The notes: generated from the sequence alone by a model not told the origin. 43,306 nt of DNA from an uncultured Flavobacteriales bacterium (GCA_913031595.1 CAJWCP010000012.1:1-43306), one strand, 5' to 3'. Positions 33,357 through 42,711 are shown, counted from the first letter of the stretch. Translations and numbers: made by a program.

Positions 33357-34308
33357 AAAATACTTTTTATCTCTTTTCTTTATTTTAATAATTTCTTTTC
33401 TATTTTCTTGTAAAGAAAAATCTACCATAACTAATAGTGATGTCTTTGCGATATCTGACACATCTATTGTTACAAAAATATTCCTGGCAGATAGGCAAGG
33501 AAATACAATTTCTTTAGATAAAAATAATAATGAATGGACTATAAATAATAAATATAAAGTAAGGCAAGAATCTATTAGTATTCTTTTAGAGACTCTGAAT
33601 AAGATTAGAATTAAACGACCTGTTTCATTATCAGTTTTTAATCATATAATAAGAGATTTATCAACTACGGGTATAAAAATTGAAATATATGCTAATGATT
33701 TGACACCATTAAAGATCTATACCATAGGAAATGAAACAAAAGATCAATTAGGCACTTATATGATATTGCATAGTAATTCTTCTCAAGAATCTATAACAGA
33801 ACCTTTTATTATGCATATCCCTGGTTTTAATGGGTATTTAGCTCCTAGATATGGTATTCAAGCACGTATTCTTAATGAAAGAACTTGGAGAAGTAGAGTA
33901 ATTTTTGATAAATCTCCAATAAGAAATATAACATTAAATTATTTAAATCAGCCTGAACTATCATTTTCTTTAATTTCTTCCCCAACTAATTTGCTAGATT
34001 TTACAGGCAATATTATTGATCATAATAATAATGCTTTGATAGAGTATATAAATAAATTTACTAATCTACAATGTGAATCTTTTAAGAATGATGTTGATAT
34101 TAGCAATAATATCCCTTTACATGAGATAATTGTTAACAATGATACTCTTCGAACTTATCAAATAGCAGCTAAAGAAGAAGAAAAAAAGAAAGAAGAAAAT
34201 TTTAATGTTGAAAGAATGTATGCTACACTTAATAATGGAGAAGTTATGCTGATTCAGAATTATGTTTTTAACAAAGTGTTAATTACTATTAATGAATTAA
34301 AGAAATAA
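33349..34308 (+). CDS. DUF4340 lipoprotein of the gldFG locus
   Basis: A 319-residue protein with a lipoprotein signal: lysines at 3-4, a hydrophobic core, and lipobox LFSC with Cys21. The middle shows the DUF4340 pattern: SLDKNNNEWTINNKYKVRQESISILLETLNKIRIKRPVS (about 49-90), then LKIYTIGNETKDQLGTYMIL and PRYGIQARILNERTWRSRVIFD. DUF4340 domains often accompany GldG-like ABC auxiliary proteins, and the gene overlaps gldG by 8 nt. It is most likely an outer periplasmic component of the GldF/GldG assembly. That is an inference from context. Ends 64 bp before dnaN. Confidence 0.82.
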   Translation: MLKKYFLSLFFILIISFLFSCKEKSTITNSDVFAISDTSIVTKIFLADRQGNTISLDKNNNEWTINNKYKVRQESISILLETLNKIRIKRPVSLSVFNHIIRDLSTTGIKIEIYANDLTPLKIYTIGNETKDQLGTYMILHSNSSQESITEPFIMHIPGFNGYLAPRYGIQARILNERTWRSRVIFDKSPIRNITLNYLNQPELSFSLISSPTNLLDFTGNIIDHNNNALIEYINKFTNLQCESFKNDVDISNNIPLHEIIVNNDTLRTYQIAAKEEEKKKEENFNVERMYATLNNGEVMLIQNYVFNKVLITINELKK

Positions 34309-34335
34309 TCTTCTTTTATAACAAAATAGAAAAAT

Positions 34336-34343
34336 TATATTTG
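34336..34343 (+). promoter_or_regulatory. -7 box (TATATTTG) for dnaN
   Basis: TATATTTG matches TAnnTTTG, 28 nt upstream of ATG 34372. A TTTT lies at 34314-34317, 18 bp further up, at the -33 place. Confidence 0.5.
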
Positions 34344-34371
34344 GCATTGAATTAGATAATTAAATAACTTT

Positions 34372-35490
34372 ATGAAGTTTATAGTTAACAGTAGTATATT
34401 ATTAAAAGAACTACAGCAATTAAATGGTATTATAAGCTCTAATAATACATTACCGATTCTAGATAATTTTTTATTTAGTATCTCTAAGAACAGTATGTCT
34501 ATTACAGCTTCTGATTTAGAGACAACAATGATATCTAATATAGCTGTTGAGTCAGAAAACGAAGGTAAGATCACCATTCCTTCTCGTATATTAGTAGATA
34601 CCTTAAAAACATTTTCTAATCAACCATTAACATTTTTAATAGATACTGATAATTATGGGATTGAAATTACTTCAGAAACAGGACATTATAAATTAGCAGG
34701 TCAGAATGCTGAAGAATTTCCTAAAACACCCAATCTGTCTTCTTCTTCTTCCGCTATAATCAATGGGCACATATTACTTAATGCAATTAACAAAACCTTA
34801 TTTGCAAGTGGAAATGATGAGCTCCGTCCTGTTATGTCAGGCATATTTTTTGAACTTTCTAATAATGAGATTGTTTTTGTAGCAACAGATGCCCATAAAT
34901 TAGTTAAACATAAAAGAAGTAATATTTCTTTAGACAATTCAGCCTCTTTTATTATACCGAAGAAGCCACTTAACATTCTTAAAAATAATATTAATGAAGA
35001 ATCTGATGTTAAATTAGAATTTAATGACACTAATGCTCTATTTAGTTTTAATAATGTTACTATTATTTGTCGTTTAATTGATGGCAAGTATCCAAATTAT
35101 GAAGCTGTTATTCCTAATGAGAATCCTAACAAGCTTACTATTAAAACATCAGATTTATTGAATTCTATAAAAAGGGTTTCTATTTATGCAAATAAGACAA
35201 CCCATCAAATTAGGTTAAAACTTGCCGGAAGCCAAATTCATATTACTTCAGAAGATATAGATTTTGCAAATAAGGCAGATGAAAGGCTGTCTTGTGAATA
35301 TGAAGGAGAAGACATGGAAATAGGTTTTAATGCTAGATTTGTTATTGACATGTTAAATAATATAGGAGCAAATAAAATATTAATAGAAATGAGTGCTCCT
35401 AATAGAGCTGGGATTATATTACCACTTGATGGGCAAGAAGAAGGAGAAGAAACTTTAATGCTGGTTATGCCAGTAATGTTAAATTCATAA
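34372..35490 (+). CDS. dnaN: DNA polymerase III beta subunit (sliding clamp)
   Basis: A 372-residue sliding clamp with three tandem clamp domains (about 1-120, 125-245, 250-372). MKFIVNSSILLKELQQLNGIISSNNTLPILDNFLFSI is the standard opening, and domain 2 shows GNDELRPVMSGIFFELSNNEIVFVATDAHKLVKHK. Domain 3 carries the binding-cleft region FNARFVIDMLNNI, and the C terminus ends LMLVMPVMLNS, matching the conserved MPM element. The dimeric ring tethers the polymerase and other factors to DNA. Its neighbours are gldFG rather than dnaA, as in many flavobacteria. Probably monocistronic or co-transcribed with the outer membrane protein 11 bp downstream. Confidence 0.97.
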   Translation: MKFIVNSSILLKELQQLNGIISSNNTLPILDNFLFSISKNSMSITASDLETTMISNIAVESENEGKITIPSRILVDTLKTFSNQPLTFLIDTDNYGIEITSETGHYKLAGQNAEEFPKTPNLSSSSSAIINGHILLNAINKTLFASGNDELRPVMSGIFFELSNNEIVFVATDAHKLVKHKRSNISLDNSASFIIPKKPLNILKNNINEESDVKLEFNDTNALFSFNNVTIICRLIDGKYPNYEAVIPNENPNKLTIKTSDLLNSIKRVSIYANKTTHQIRLKLAGSQIHITSEDIDFANKADERLSCEYEGEDMEIGFNARFVIDMLNNIGANKILIEMSAPNRAGIILPLDGQEEGEETLMLVMPVMLNS

Positions 35491-35500
35491 ATTTATTATA

Positions 35501-36202
35501 ATGAAAAAGATTATACTTTTTATATTGCTTCTTTCAAATTTAGGCTTAACAGCCCAAAGCCTTATACCAACACGTATCGGAATAAAATTAGGAACTAATT
35601 TAGATAATGTGCGAATTATTGCAGAAGAAGGTGTTCAACCAACAAGTAATTCTTCTATTTCTGGAATAATAGGAGGTCTATGTGTTTATATTCCATTGTC
35701 TGATAAATGGTATATTAATCCTGAATTATTATATGCACAAAAAGGCTCTCCTTTTAGCTACAATTTTATTCATGATTATACTGTGAATGAAAGAACTGAA
35801 TATGAAATTGAAAACACACTTGTACTTTCTTATCTACAATTAAACCCTACTCTTAGTTTTAAAGCAAATGACTATTTAGCTCTTAATTTCGGACCTTCTG
35901 CAGCTTTTCTTATAGGAGAGAACTATACTATTAATAAAGAACTAATAACAGGTAATGAAGGTACAGGAGTTAATGAGTTGTTAGAAGATGACCTTTATTC
36001 ATCTGAATCTCTAGATATAGGTATAAATGTGGGTATAACATATTTTATCAAAGACAATCTTCTTTTAGAAGCTATGGCTTATACAGGCCTTATAGATGTT
36101 GGAGAACTTGAAAAACCATATCAACAAAATACAGGCTCTGATTCTGCTGAGTTTAAGATCAGAAATCAAGGTGTAACTTTAGTTTTCTCGTATTTATTTT
36201 AG
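35501..36202 (+). CDS. Outer membrane beta-barrel protein (PorT-like)
   Basis: A 233-residue protein with a signal peptide (residues 1-18, cleavage near LTA-Q). The remainder is a set of amphipathic strands with the pattern of an eight-strand barrel: RIGIKLGTNLDNV, WYINPELLYAQKG, LSYLQLNPTLSFKANDYLALNFGPSAAFLIG, and INVGITYFIKDNLLLEAMAYTGL. The C terminus ends VTLVFSYLF with the terminal Phe recognised by the BAM complex. Family: the PorT/outer membrane beta-barrel group of Bacteroidota. Whether it is the T9SS PorT itself is not determinable; I would not use the name. It overlaps the comB gene tail-to-tail by 4 nt. Confidence 0.85.
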   Translation: MKKIILFILLLSNLGLTAQSLIPTRIGIKLGTNLDNVRIIAEEGVQPTSNSSISGIIGGLCVYIPLSDKWYINPELLYAQKGSPFSYNFIHDYTVNERTEYEIENTLVLSYLQLNPTLSFKANDYLALNFGPSAAFLIGENYTINKELITGNEGTGVNELLEDDLYSSESLDIGINVGITYFIKDNLLLEAMAYTGLIDVGELEKPYQQNTGSDSAEFKIRNQGVTLVFSYLF

Positions 36203-36927
36203 ATTATTCTTTTTTCTAATCTACCATTAATAAAAAATGGTATAATATTTGATGTGATAGTAGGGTTTAAACAGAATTTAGTATCCTTAATTACTTCTAC
36301 AGATTGATTTCTTTTTCTATAAGCGGAATTCTCTAAAAAACGAAACAAATCTGATTGAGCTGACCTTAATAATGTTTGTGATGCAGATAAAGAATCACAA
36401 TTAGAAATATATTTATTAGAATCTAAAATAAGGGTTGCTAAATCTCCTGCAAAAATAGAATCTTCTAGATTAAAACGATTTTTCCATCCAGAACATAGAA
36501 TAACAATATCTTTTTGCTCTTGAATTAAATACCTTTTTACAGCATCTATATTAATATATGATGCTGTAATTAATATGTTTTCTTTTGCTTTATGAATTGC
36601 TTTTGTTCCATTTGTAGTAGTTAATACTAATTCTTTTTCTTTTATGTCCTTATTCATATAGTGATGTGGAGAATTTCCAAAGTTAAAACCTTCTATAATT
36701 TTTGTGTTACGCTCAGCTGCAATAATATAATTCTCTTTTTCTTTATAAGAAAGTGCCTCTTCTAATGTTTCTACAGGGATTACACTTTTTATACCATATT
36801 CAAAGGCTGTTGATATTACTGTTGTTGCTCTAAGGATATCTACTACTACTACTATTAAATTTTCTTTATTGTAATAATGAAAAAGATCTGGTGAAAAGCA
36901 AACAGATATTTGTTTTTTTTTATTCAT
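36199..36927 (-). CDS. comB: 2-phosphosulfolactate phosphatase (ComB family)
   Basis: A 242-residue enzyme that dephosphorylates 2-phosphosulfolactate to sulfolactate. Family marks are VVVVDILRATTVISTAFEYGIKSVIPVETLEEAL near the N terminus, IAAERNTKIIEGFNFGNSPHHY, LVLTTTNGTKAIHKA (active site), and a C-terminal FAGDLATLIL segment. I start it at ATG 36927 (NKKKQISVCFSPDLF); a TTG start four codons upstream is less likely. This overlaps the end of gcvT by 8 nt, so the two are translationally coupled. In archaea ComB belongs to coenzyme M synthesis; Bacteroidota homologues more likely serve sulfonate or sulfonolipid metabolism, which is an inference. Confidence 0.9.
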   Translation of the reverse strand: MNKKKQISVCFSPDLFHYYNKENLIVVVVDILRATTVISTAFEYGIKSVIPVETLEEALSYKEKENYIIAAERNTKIIEGFNFGNSPHHYMNKDIKEKELVLTTTNGTKAIHKAKENILITASYINIDAVKRYLIQEQKDIVILCSGWKNRFNLEDSIFAGDLATLILDSNKYISNCDSLSASQTLLRSAQSDLFRFLENSAYRKRNQSVEVIKDTKFCLNPTITSNIIPFFINGRLEKRII

Positions 36928-38002
36928 TATTCTTAACAAAAGGTAATGAAGTTATTTTTGCTTTTATTTTTTTATTTCTAATAAGAATAAATAATTCTTT
37001 ATTTTCTTCTATATATTCTGAATTAATATATCCTAATGCTATACTTTTACCTAATGTAGGAGACATAGTCCCAGAAGTTATAACCCCAATCTTTTCCTCA
37101 CCTTTATTAAGAATACAATAATCTTTACGAGCAATACCTCTATCAAGAAGTTCTAAACCAACTAGCTTTCTTTTCACTCCATTTATTTGTTGATTTTTTA
37201 AGAAGTCAGAATTAATAAAATCTTTTGTAAATTTTGTTACCCATCCTAAACCTGCTTCTATTGGTGATGTAGATTCATCTATATCATTCCCGTATAGACA
37301 AAAACCTTTTTCTAATCGCAAAGTATCTCTAGCAGCTAGACCGATAGGCTTTAACTCTATGGATGTGTTAAAAAGTATATTCCAGAGATCTTTCACATCA
37401 TTATTATTTACATATAATTCAAAACCTAATTCTCCAGTATATCCTGTTCTTGATATAATAACATTATTTATACCTGCAATATTTCCAATTTTGAAATTAT
37501 AATATTTTATATCATTTAATGCAAGATCTGTAATTTCTCTAAGTAATTGAATTGATTGTGGTCCTTGTATAGCCAATAAAGAATACTCTGCAGATTTATC
37601 ATCAATTTGGCAGTCAAAATTATTATTTTTCTTTATCCACTCAAGATCCTTTTCTATATTAGAAGCGTTTAATACTAATAAATAATTATCTTTTGATATC
37701 ATATATAATAAAAGATCATCTACAATTCCTCCATCTGTATTGGGTAAATATGTGTATTGAACTTTTCCTGGTGATAATTTACTTACATCATTTGATGTAA
37801 TATATTGTAAAAACTCTTCTGATTTATCACCACTTATAAAAACTTCTCCCATGTGAGAAACATCAAAGACTCCTACTTTATTTCTTACAGTATAATGTTC
37901 TGCTTTTACACCTTCATATTGAATAGGCATATAATAGCCAGCAAAATCAATCATTTTCGCACCTAATTCTTCATGTTCATTGGATAATATTAACTTCTTC
38001 AT
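36920..38002 (-). CDS. gcvT: Glycine cleavage system T protein (aminomethyltransferase)
   Basis: A 360-residue folate-dependent enzyme. It takes the aminomethyl group from the H protein and makes 5,10-methylene-tetrahydrofolate and ammonia. Typical parts are EELGAKMIDFAGYYMPIQYEGVKAEHYTVRNKVGVFDVSHMGE at the N terminus, GGIVDDLLLYMI, NASNIEKDLEWI (folate/substrate region) and SRTGYTGELGFELYV, with AARDTLRLEKGFCLYGND in the middle domain and a C-terminal GVITSGTMSPTLGKSIALGYI. No glycine riboswitch is upstream; the gap to the T9SS gene is only 12 bp. comB overlaps its end. Confidence 0.97.
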   Translation of the reverse strand: MKKLILSNEHEELGAKMIDFAGYYMPIQYEGVKAEHYTVRNKVGVFDVSHMGEVFISGDKSEEFLQYITSNDVSKLSPGKVQYTYLPNTDGGIVDDLLLYMISKDNYLLVLNASNIEKDLEWIKKNNNFDCQIDDKSAEYSLLAIQGPQSIQLLREITDLALNDIKYYNFKIGNIAGINNVIISRTGYTGELGFELYVNNNDVKDLWNILFNTSIELKPIGLAARDTLRLEKGFCLYGNDIDESTSPIEAGLGWVTKFTKDFINSDFLKNQQINGVKRKLVGLELLDRGIARKDYCILNKGEEKIGVITSGTMSPTLGKSIALGYINSEYIEENKELFILIRNKKIKAKITSLPFVKNNE

Positions 38003-38014
38003 ATTACTAGCTTT

Positions 38015-41000
38015 TTATTCAAAGATTATCTTTTGATTAATAATTCCTTCTTCTATATTAATGCTAATAAAATATAATCCTTTGCTGTATTCTGAAAGAT
38101 CAATAGAGATAATTTCATTCTTACTTACATTATTTATTATTTTTTCTGTAATTATCTCTCCCAATATATTATGAAGAATTAAAGAGCCATTATATTGTTC
38201 ATTAAACTTTATAAATATAATCTGATTAGTTGGATTTGGAAAAATATCTATACCATATGTAATTTCATTGATTGTATTAATATTATCTACCATATAAAAA
38301 GCCGTATCTGATACACACCCGTTTATATCTGTTACAACACACCAATATATTCCATTAGATGTAGGGGTTATAGAATCTGTGTTCTCAGTTGTACTCCATT
38401 CAAATAAAAAGGGAGATGTTCCTACTACATTAGCATACAATACAGCGTCATTCTGATCAATGAAAAGATTAATATCTGAAATTATGATATCTGTTGTTAA
38501 TATACTATCGCATCCAGAATTTGACATTAATGTATCTGTATATATTCCAGATGAATTATACATATTATTTCCTATTACTATGGAGTCGTCTTCACACAAA
38601 TGAATATTCTGACTCTGATAAATATTATTTATAACTGTTAAATTAGTATTTATAATACTATCACATCCACTTGCTGTTTGTAATGTATCTGTAAAATTTC
38701 CAGATATACTATAAGTATTATTTCCTACAATAATATTTTCCCCTGTACAAATTGAAATATTCTGTGAGATTGTGTCTGTTTGAGTAATAATTGCTTCTAC
38801 TGCTGTAATTTCTGATAAACAAGGATCTAAAACCACCTCCCAGTCATAAAAGAAATAATAATAACCTGCAGATGCATTAGTGCCTGTGATAGAAACTATA
38901 TTACCAATATTATAGGGAAATATTGCCCCAGAACTTGTTCTAAATAAATCAGAATTAGGAGCACTAACTCCTAATTGCATATTACTTTCTATAGGAAGAT
39001 CAAAATTCAGGTAAATTCTAACACCATTAGGAGCATATGGAATATTAACTGTAGTATCTTCTATTACTAAATTACTACTATTTCGTAATTCAATCGTACG
39101 ATTACCAGAAGAATTTGAATATACTAAAACAGAAACTAATTTAGAATTTCTATAATTATCAAATACTAAATGTCTATCTCCTTGAAAGAAGCTTCCAGCA
39201 CCAAAATTATTATCTGAAGGACCTCCATTTATAATAGAAAAATTATAGGCAGATTGAGCATAATATGTTGTTGAATTACTTAATATAGGAGTGGTGTAGG
39301 AATTTCCTGTGAATAATAAGTTATTTGCTAAAGAATCACTATACCAATTTATAAGACCATTATTTATATTTGCTGTTAATATTAAAGAATTTACGCCACA
39401 ACTTACAGCATTATTCGTTGATAAATTTAAATCTAATATTGTAATAAGATTATTTAAAACCAGAGAGTCTGTTCCAAATTGGTTTGTTGTAATTAATTTT
39501 ATAGTATATATACCACTATTTGAATAAGTATGAATAGGATTCTGTAAGGATGATGTATTACCATCTCCAAAATCCCATAACCAGCTTGTAGGGCCATTTG
39601 TTGAAAAATCTGAAAAAGATATAGTGTTGTTACAGCTTATAGAATCACTAATTGAAAAATTAGTAACAGGAGGAGCTGAAGGAAAACTACAACTCCAATT
39701 AGCTTCAAATCCACTTCCATTAACAGCTTGATCTGCATGTAAATATACTGTAATTGCACCTCCAGAAGAAACAATAGTTCCTGGACTACCAGTTAATGTA
39801 TTACAATATTGACCTAAAGAAGGGGCACTTGTGTCTGCTCCATCAAATATCTCTAAATAATCCCAATTACAATAAGTTTGTGAGCTAGGAGCTTCAATAT
39901 CAAAAGAGGTGAAATTTAAGGTTATTTGATTGCTTCCAGGAGGAGAAATGGTTACCCAAGAATTATTATTATCAAAATAATTACCATTAGGACCTCCAAC
40001 ATCATATAAATTTCCATAACAATTAGTTTGTGTATTTCCTGCACCACTTACAGGTAATGTAATAATACATGGATTATTAGGATCAACACTAATAATCTGC
40101 TGTTGAATAATACTATCTGTTCCTAAAGGTCCATTTGCAATTAATTTCACGGTAAATGTTCCAAATGAATTATATGTATGTGTTGGATTAGCAGAAGTTG
40201 ATGTAGATCCATCTCCAAAATCCCAATAATAAGAAGTAGAATAATATGAATTATTAAAGAAGGTTACATCTGCAGGTGTATTGCAAAAAACAGAATCACT
40301 ATAAGAAAAATTAGCAATAGGAGGAGAAGTTATCTCTAAATTAATATTCCATAATCCTCTTCCATAAGTAGCAGCAATTAATTTATTAGACTGATATTGA
40401 ATCTCTAATTCAGTAACAATCACATTTGGTAAACTATTATTATTAAATTGGTTCCAATCATTTAATGTAGAATCACTTCTATATACACCTAAGTCTGTCC
40501 CTATATATACTGTTTCTAAAGAATCATTTTTATCTAGTTCAATACAATTAACAGGAAGATTAGGTAGAGTACCTGATATATTTATCCAATTATTCCCTCC
40601 ATCAAGAGTTTTATAAACTTTTTCTCCTGATGTATATCCAGAAAATGTTACCCAAGCTTTATTCTCATCTGTAGGATGCACAATAATATAACTAATATAT
40701 TTATACGGTAAATTATTATTAATTTGTATCCAATTATTTCCTCCATCTGTAGTTTTAAAAACGTTTGCACCATCAGTAAAATAAATCACATCAGGATTTG
40801 AAGCTGAGATGCCTATTTCATCTATTTTTCCTCCATTAGTTTCTCCATTTGTAATTACACTCCAATTATTTCCTCCATCTGCAGTTTTATATAACTCATC
40901 ATAACCTGCATAAATAATATTTGGATTATTTTTATCTAATTCATAAGGAGTTTCCCAAGCCCCATTATTTGAAGGAGCAATAGAAGAAAAACTATTCCCT

Positions 41001-42577
41001 CCATTAGTAGATTTACGTATATCTCCATAATATACTTCTCCATACATAATATTAGCATTTGTATAATCAATAATACACTCCATACCATCTCCTCCAATCA
41101 CTGCTGACCAATTTGATGGTTCTTTCAATAATGTGCCATTATCTTGTGATCCAGTAATTACTTTGTCTTGTACAGTTTGTGAAACACCTAGACTATAAAA
41201 TTGAGATATCTGTAAACCATCAGAAATATCAGTCCAAGTAATACCATTATCAGAAAAATATAATCCTCCATCATTTCCAGAATAAATTCTATTATCTAAA
41301 AGGTTGTATTTTAACATATGTATATCTGCATGCATATACTCTGCCCCTCCTCCTCCATACCAATGTGTATTTATATTCCAACTCTGTCCGCCATTAGTTG
41401 ATTTCCAGCAATTTACTCCTCCAACAAATACGATTTGTTCATTATTAGGATCTACAGCCAAAGCTAGATCATACCATGCTTGCCCATCGTTATCAGATCC
41501 AGTTGTTGACCAGCCTAATAAATTAGGACTATCTGATTGCTGTGTCCAGTTTGCTCCTTCATCAGTTGACTTATATAAACCATAAAAGCCATTATTATTA
41601 TCACCAAATAAAGCATATACAACTGATGGATTGTCAGGTGTAACAGCAACACAAGCTCTTACAACATTGTTTGTAGAAGGTAAACCATTTCCAGCTTGAA
41701 ACCAATTTATACCATTATCAAGTGATTTATATATTGATGTATTACCCTTTGAAGCTCCATAAATAATATTTGTATTTGTAGAATGAAACTCAATATCTGT
41801 CATATTTATAGAAGAAAGAGTATGTGCAAAATTAACACCATTATCTGATGACCTATAAATACCATTACTAGTAGCTACAATTATCACATCAGTATTATTT
41901 GGATCAATAAGCACTCTATTTCCTCTATAGTAGTTAGTAATGTTAAAAGAAAGACCTGTAGTTGTAAAAGATGCGCCTCCATCTAATGATTTCATTAATC
42001 CATAAGAATAGGTATCTCCTCCATCTCTATCTCCAGTAATAATATATATTTCATCAGGGTTATTAGGATTGATTGCAATATCTGAAACTCCTAAATTTGT
42101 TAAAAAATCTGTTGTTGTTTCCCAAGTTTGTCCTCCATTAATTGATTTCCAAAATCCGCCAGCAGGTGCTCCTATATAGATTATATTAGGATTTGTTGGG
42201 TGAAATGCTATAGTATTTACTCTTCCTATACCTCTTTTTCTTCCACTTGATTCTAGAGGAACATTGTCCGGCCCAATTTGAGACCAGATATTAGGAGGAG
42301 TCATATTAAAAGCATTATTATTTATTATTTGATTTTCCTGAAATAATAATTCAGGATGTTGAATTCCATCAGGAAATACTCTAGGACGTATAAAATTTTC
42401 CCATCTTTTAAATTGTTTCCACCCTTTTCCTTTTTCAATAGTTTTAGTTCTCCAATAATCTTCAAATTCTTTTTGTGTATCATAAAAATTATTATTTGGA
42501 TCTTGCATCATATCAATCCAACTTTGAGAGAATAAAGTAAAAGGAAATAATAATAAAATTAGTAATGTCTTTTTCAT
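38015..42577 (-). CDS. Large secreted T9SS-sorted protein: sortilin/BNR-like propeller, PKD, CUB, Ig-like and repeat modules
   Basis: A 1,520-residue modular exoprotein. I start at ATG 42577 (MKKTLLILLLFPFTLFSQS, a clean signal peptide); ATG 42592 adds five residues. Order of modules in the longer numbering: an N-terminal segment (23-90) typical of this T9SS group; a beta-propeller of VPS10/BNR/YCF48-type repeats (about 95-755), with many 'S.D.G..W' units such as KSINGGQTWETTT and KTTDGGNNWIQIN; PKD domain 1 (758-840, YYWDFGDGS); CUB-like domain (about 854-970, CNWDYLEIFDG); PKD domain 2 (973-1048, WLWDFGDGN); Ig-like/adhesive modules (1050-1285); two related 45-residue GCDS-type repeats (about 1290-1375); a last Ig-like unit, then the type A T9SS sorting domain (1444-1525, DIFPNPTNQIIFIKF). 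Surface-attached or released by T9SS; adhesion or glycan binding are plausible, no catalytic residues recognised. Confidence 0.9.
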   Translation of the reverse strand: MKKTLLILLLFPFTLFSQSWIDMMQDPNNNFYDTQKEFEDYWRTKTIEKGKGWKQFKRWENFIRPRVFPDGIQHPELLFQENQIINNNAFNMTPPNIWSQIGPDNVPLESSGRKRGIGRVNTIAFHPTNPNIIYIGAPAGGFWKSINGGQTWETTTDFLTNLGVSDIAINPNNPDEIYIITGDRDGGDTYSYGLMKSLDGGASFTTTGLSFNITNYYRGNRVLIDPNNTDVIIVATSNGIYRSSDNGVNFAHTLSSINMTDIEFHSTNTNIIYGASKGNTSIYKSLDNGINWFQAGNGLPSTNNVVRACVAVTPDNPSVVYALFGDNNNGFYGLYKSTDEGANWTQQSDSPNLLGWSTTGSDNDGQAWYDLALAVDPNNEQIVFVGGVNCWKSTNGGQSWNINTHWYGGGGAEYMHADIHMLKYNLLDNRIYSGNDGGLYFSDNGITWTDISDGLQISQFYSLGVSQTVQDKVITGSQDNGTLLKEPSNWSAVIGGDGMECIIDYTNANIMYGEVYYGDIRKSTNGGNSFSSIAPSNNGAWETPYELDKNNPNIIYAGYDELYKTADGGNNWSVITNGETNGGKIDEIGISASNPDVIYFTDGANVFKTTDGGNNWIQINNNLPYKYISYIIVHPTDENKAWVTFSGYTSGEKVYKTLDGGNNWINISGTLPNLPVNCIELDKNDSLETVYIGTDLGVYRSDSTLNDWNQFNNNSLPNVIVTELEIQYQSNKLIAATYGRGLWNINLEITSPPIANFSYSDSVFCNTPADVTFFNNSYYSTSYYWDFGDGSTSTSANPTHTYNSFGTFTVKLIANGPLGTDSIIQQQIISVDPNNPCIITLPVSGAGNTQTNCYGNLYDVGGPNGNYFDNNNSWVTISPPGSNQITLNFTSFDIEAPSSQTYCNWDYLEIFDGADTSAPSLGQYCNTLTGSPGTIVSSGGAITVYLHADQAVNGSGFEANWSCSFPSAPPVTNFSISDSISCNNTISFSDFSTNGPTSWLWDFGDGNTSSLQNPIHTYSNSGIYTIKLITTNQFGTDSLVLNNLITILDLNLSTNNAVSCGVNSLILTANINNGLINWYSDSLANNLLFTGNSYTTPILSNSTTYYAQSAYNFSIINGGPSDNNFGAGSFFQGDRHLVFDNYRNSKLVSVLVYSNSSGNRTIELRNSSNLVIEDTTVNIPYAPNGVRIYLNFDLPIESNMQLGVSAPNSDLFRTSSGAIFPYNIGNIVSITGTNASAGYYYFFYDWEVVLDPCLSEITAVEAIITQTDTISQNISICTGENIIVGNNTYSISGNFTDTLQTASGCDSIINTNLTVINNIYQSQNIHLCEDDSIVIGNNMYNSSGIYTDTLMSNSGCDSILTTDIIISDINLFIDQNDAVLYANVVGTSPFLFEWSTTENTDSITPTSNGIYWCVVTDINGCVSDTAFYMVDNINTINEITYGIDIFPNPTNQIIFIKFNEQYNGSLILHNILGEIITEKIINNVSKNEIISIDLSEYSKGLYFISINIEEGIINQKIIFE

Positions 42578-42605
42578 ATAGTCTTTTATCAATTAATTAC
42601 AAATA

Positions 42606-42613
42606 CAAAAATA
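42606..42613 (-). promoter_or_regulatory. -7 box (TATTTTTG) for the large T9SS gene
   Basis: Minus-strand TATTTTTG matches TAnnTTTG. It lies directly after the T-tract of the upstream terminator and 13 nt before ATG 42592 (28 nt before ATG 42577). No good -33 box. Confidence 0.45.
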
Positions 42614-42617
42614 AAAA

Positions 42618-42639
42618 AAAGCAGACAAAAGTCTGCTTT
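42618..42639 (-). terminator. Rho-independent terminator of the truncated T9SS gene
   Basis: AAAGCAGAC and GTCTGCTTT form a 9-bp stem with a 4-nt loop; on the minus strand the stem is followed by eight T. It is the most classical terminator in the window, ending the gene at 42712-43306. Confidence 0.85.
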
Positions 42640-42641
42640 AT

Positions 42642-42664
42642 AAATTTCATTAAATATGAAATTT
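42642..42664. repeat. Perfect 9-bp hairpin upstream of the terminator
   Basis: AAATTTCAT (42642-42650) and ATGAAATTT (42656-42664) with a 5-nt loop. It lies between the T9SS gene stop and the main terminator, perhaps as 3'-end protection of the message. Confidence 0.55.
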
Positions 42665-42711
42665 TTATATTTATTATTCTTCTAAAGATTCAATTCTTTA
42701 TTTTCTTTAGT

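Noticed and set aside
34309-34371. Replication origin next to dnaN
   Set aside because: The 63-bp gap holds only a promoter; there is no dnaA and no DnaA-box cluster.
38003-38014. Glycine riboswitch before gcvT
   Set aside because: Only 12 bp separate gcvT from the upstream gene, too short for an aptamer.
41304-41585. Plus-strand frame opposite the propeller repeats
   Set aside because: A proline/cysteine-rich shadow of the repeat-coding strand; the T9SS protein is clearly the real gene.
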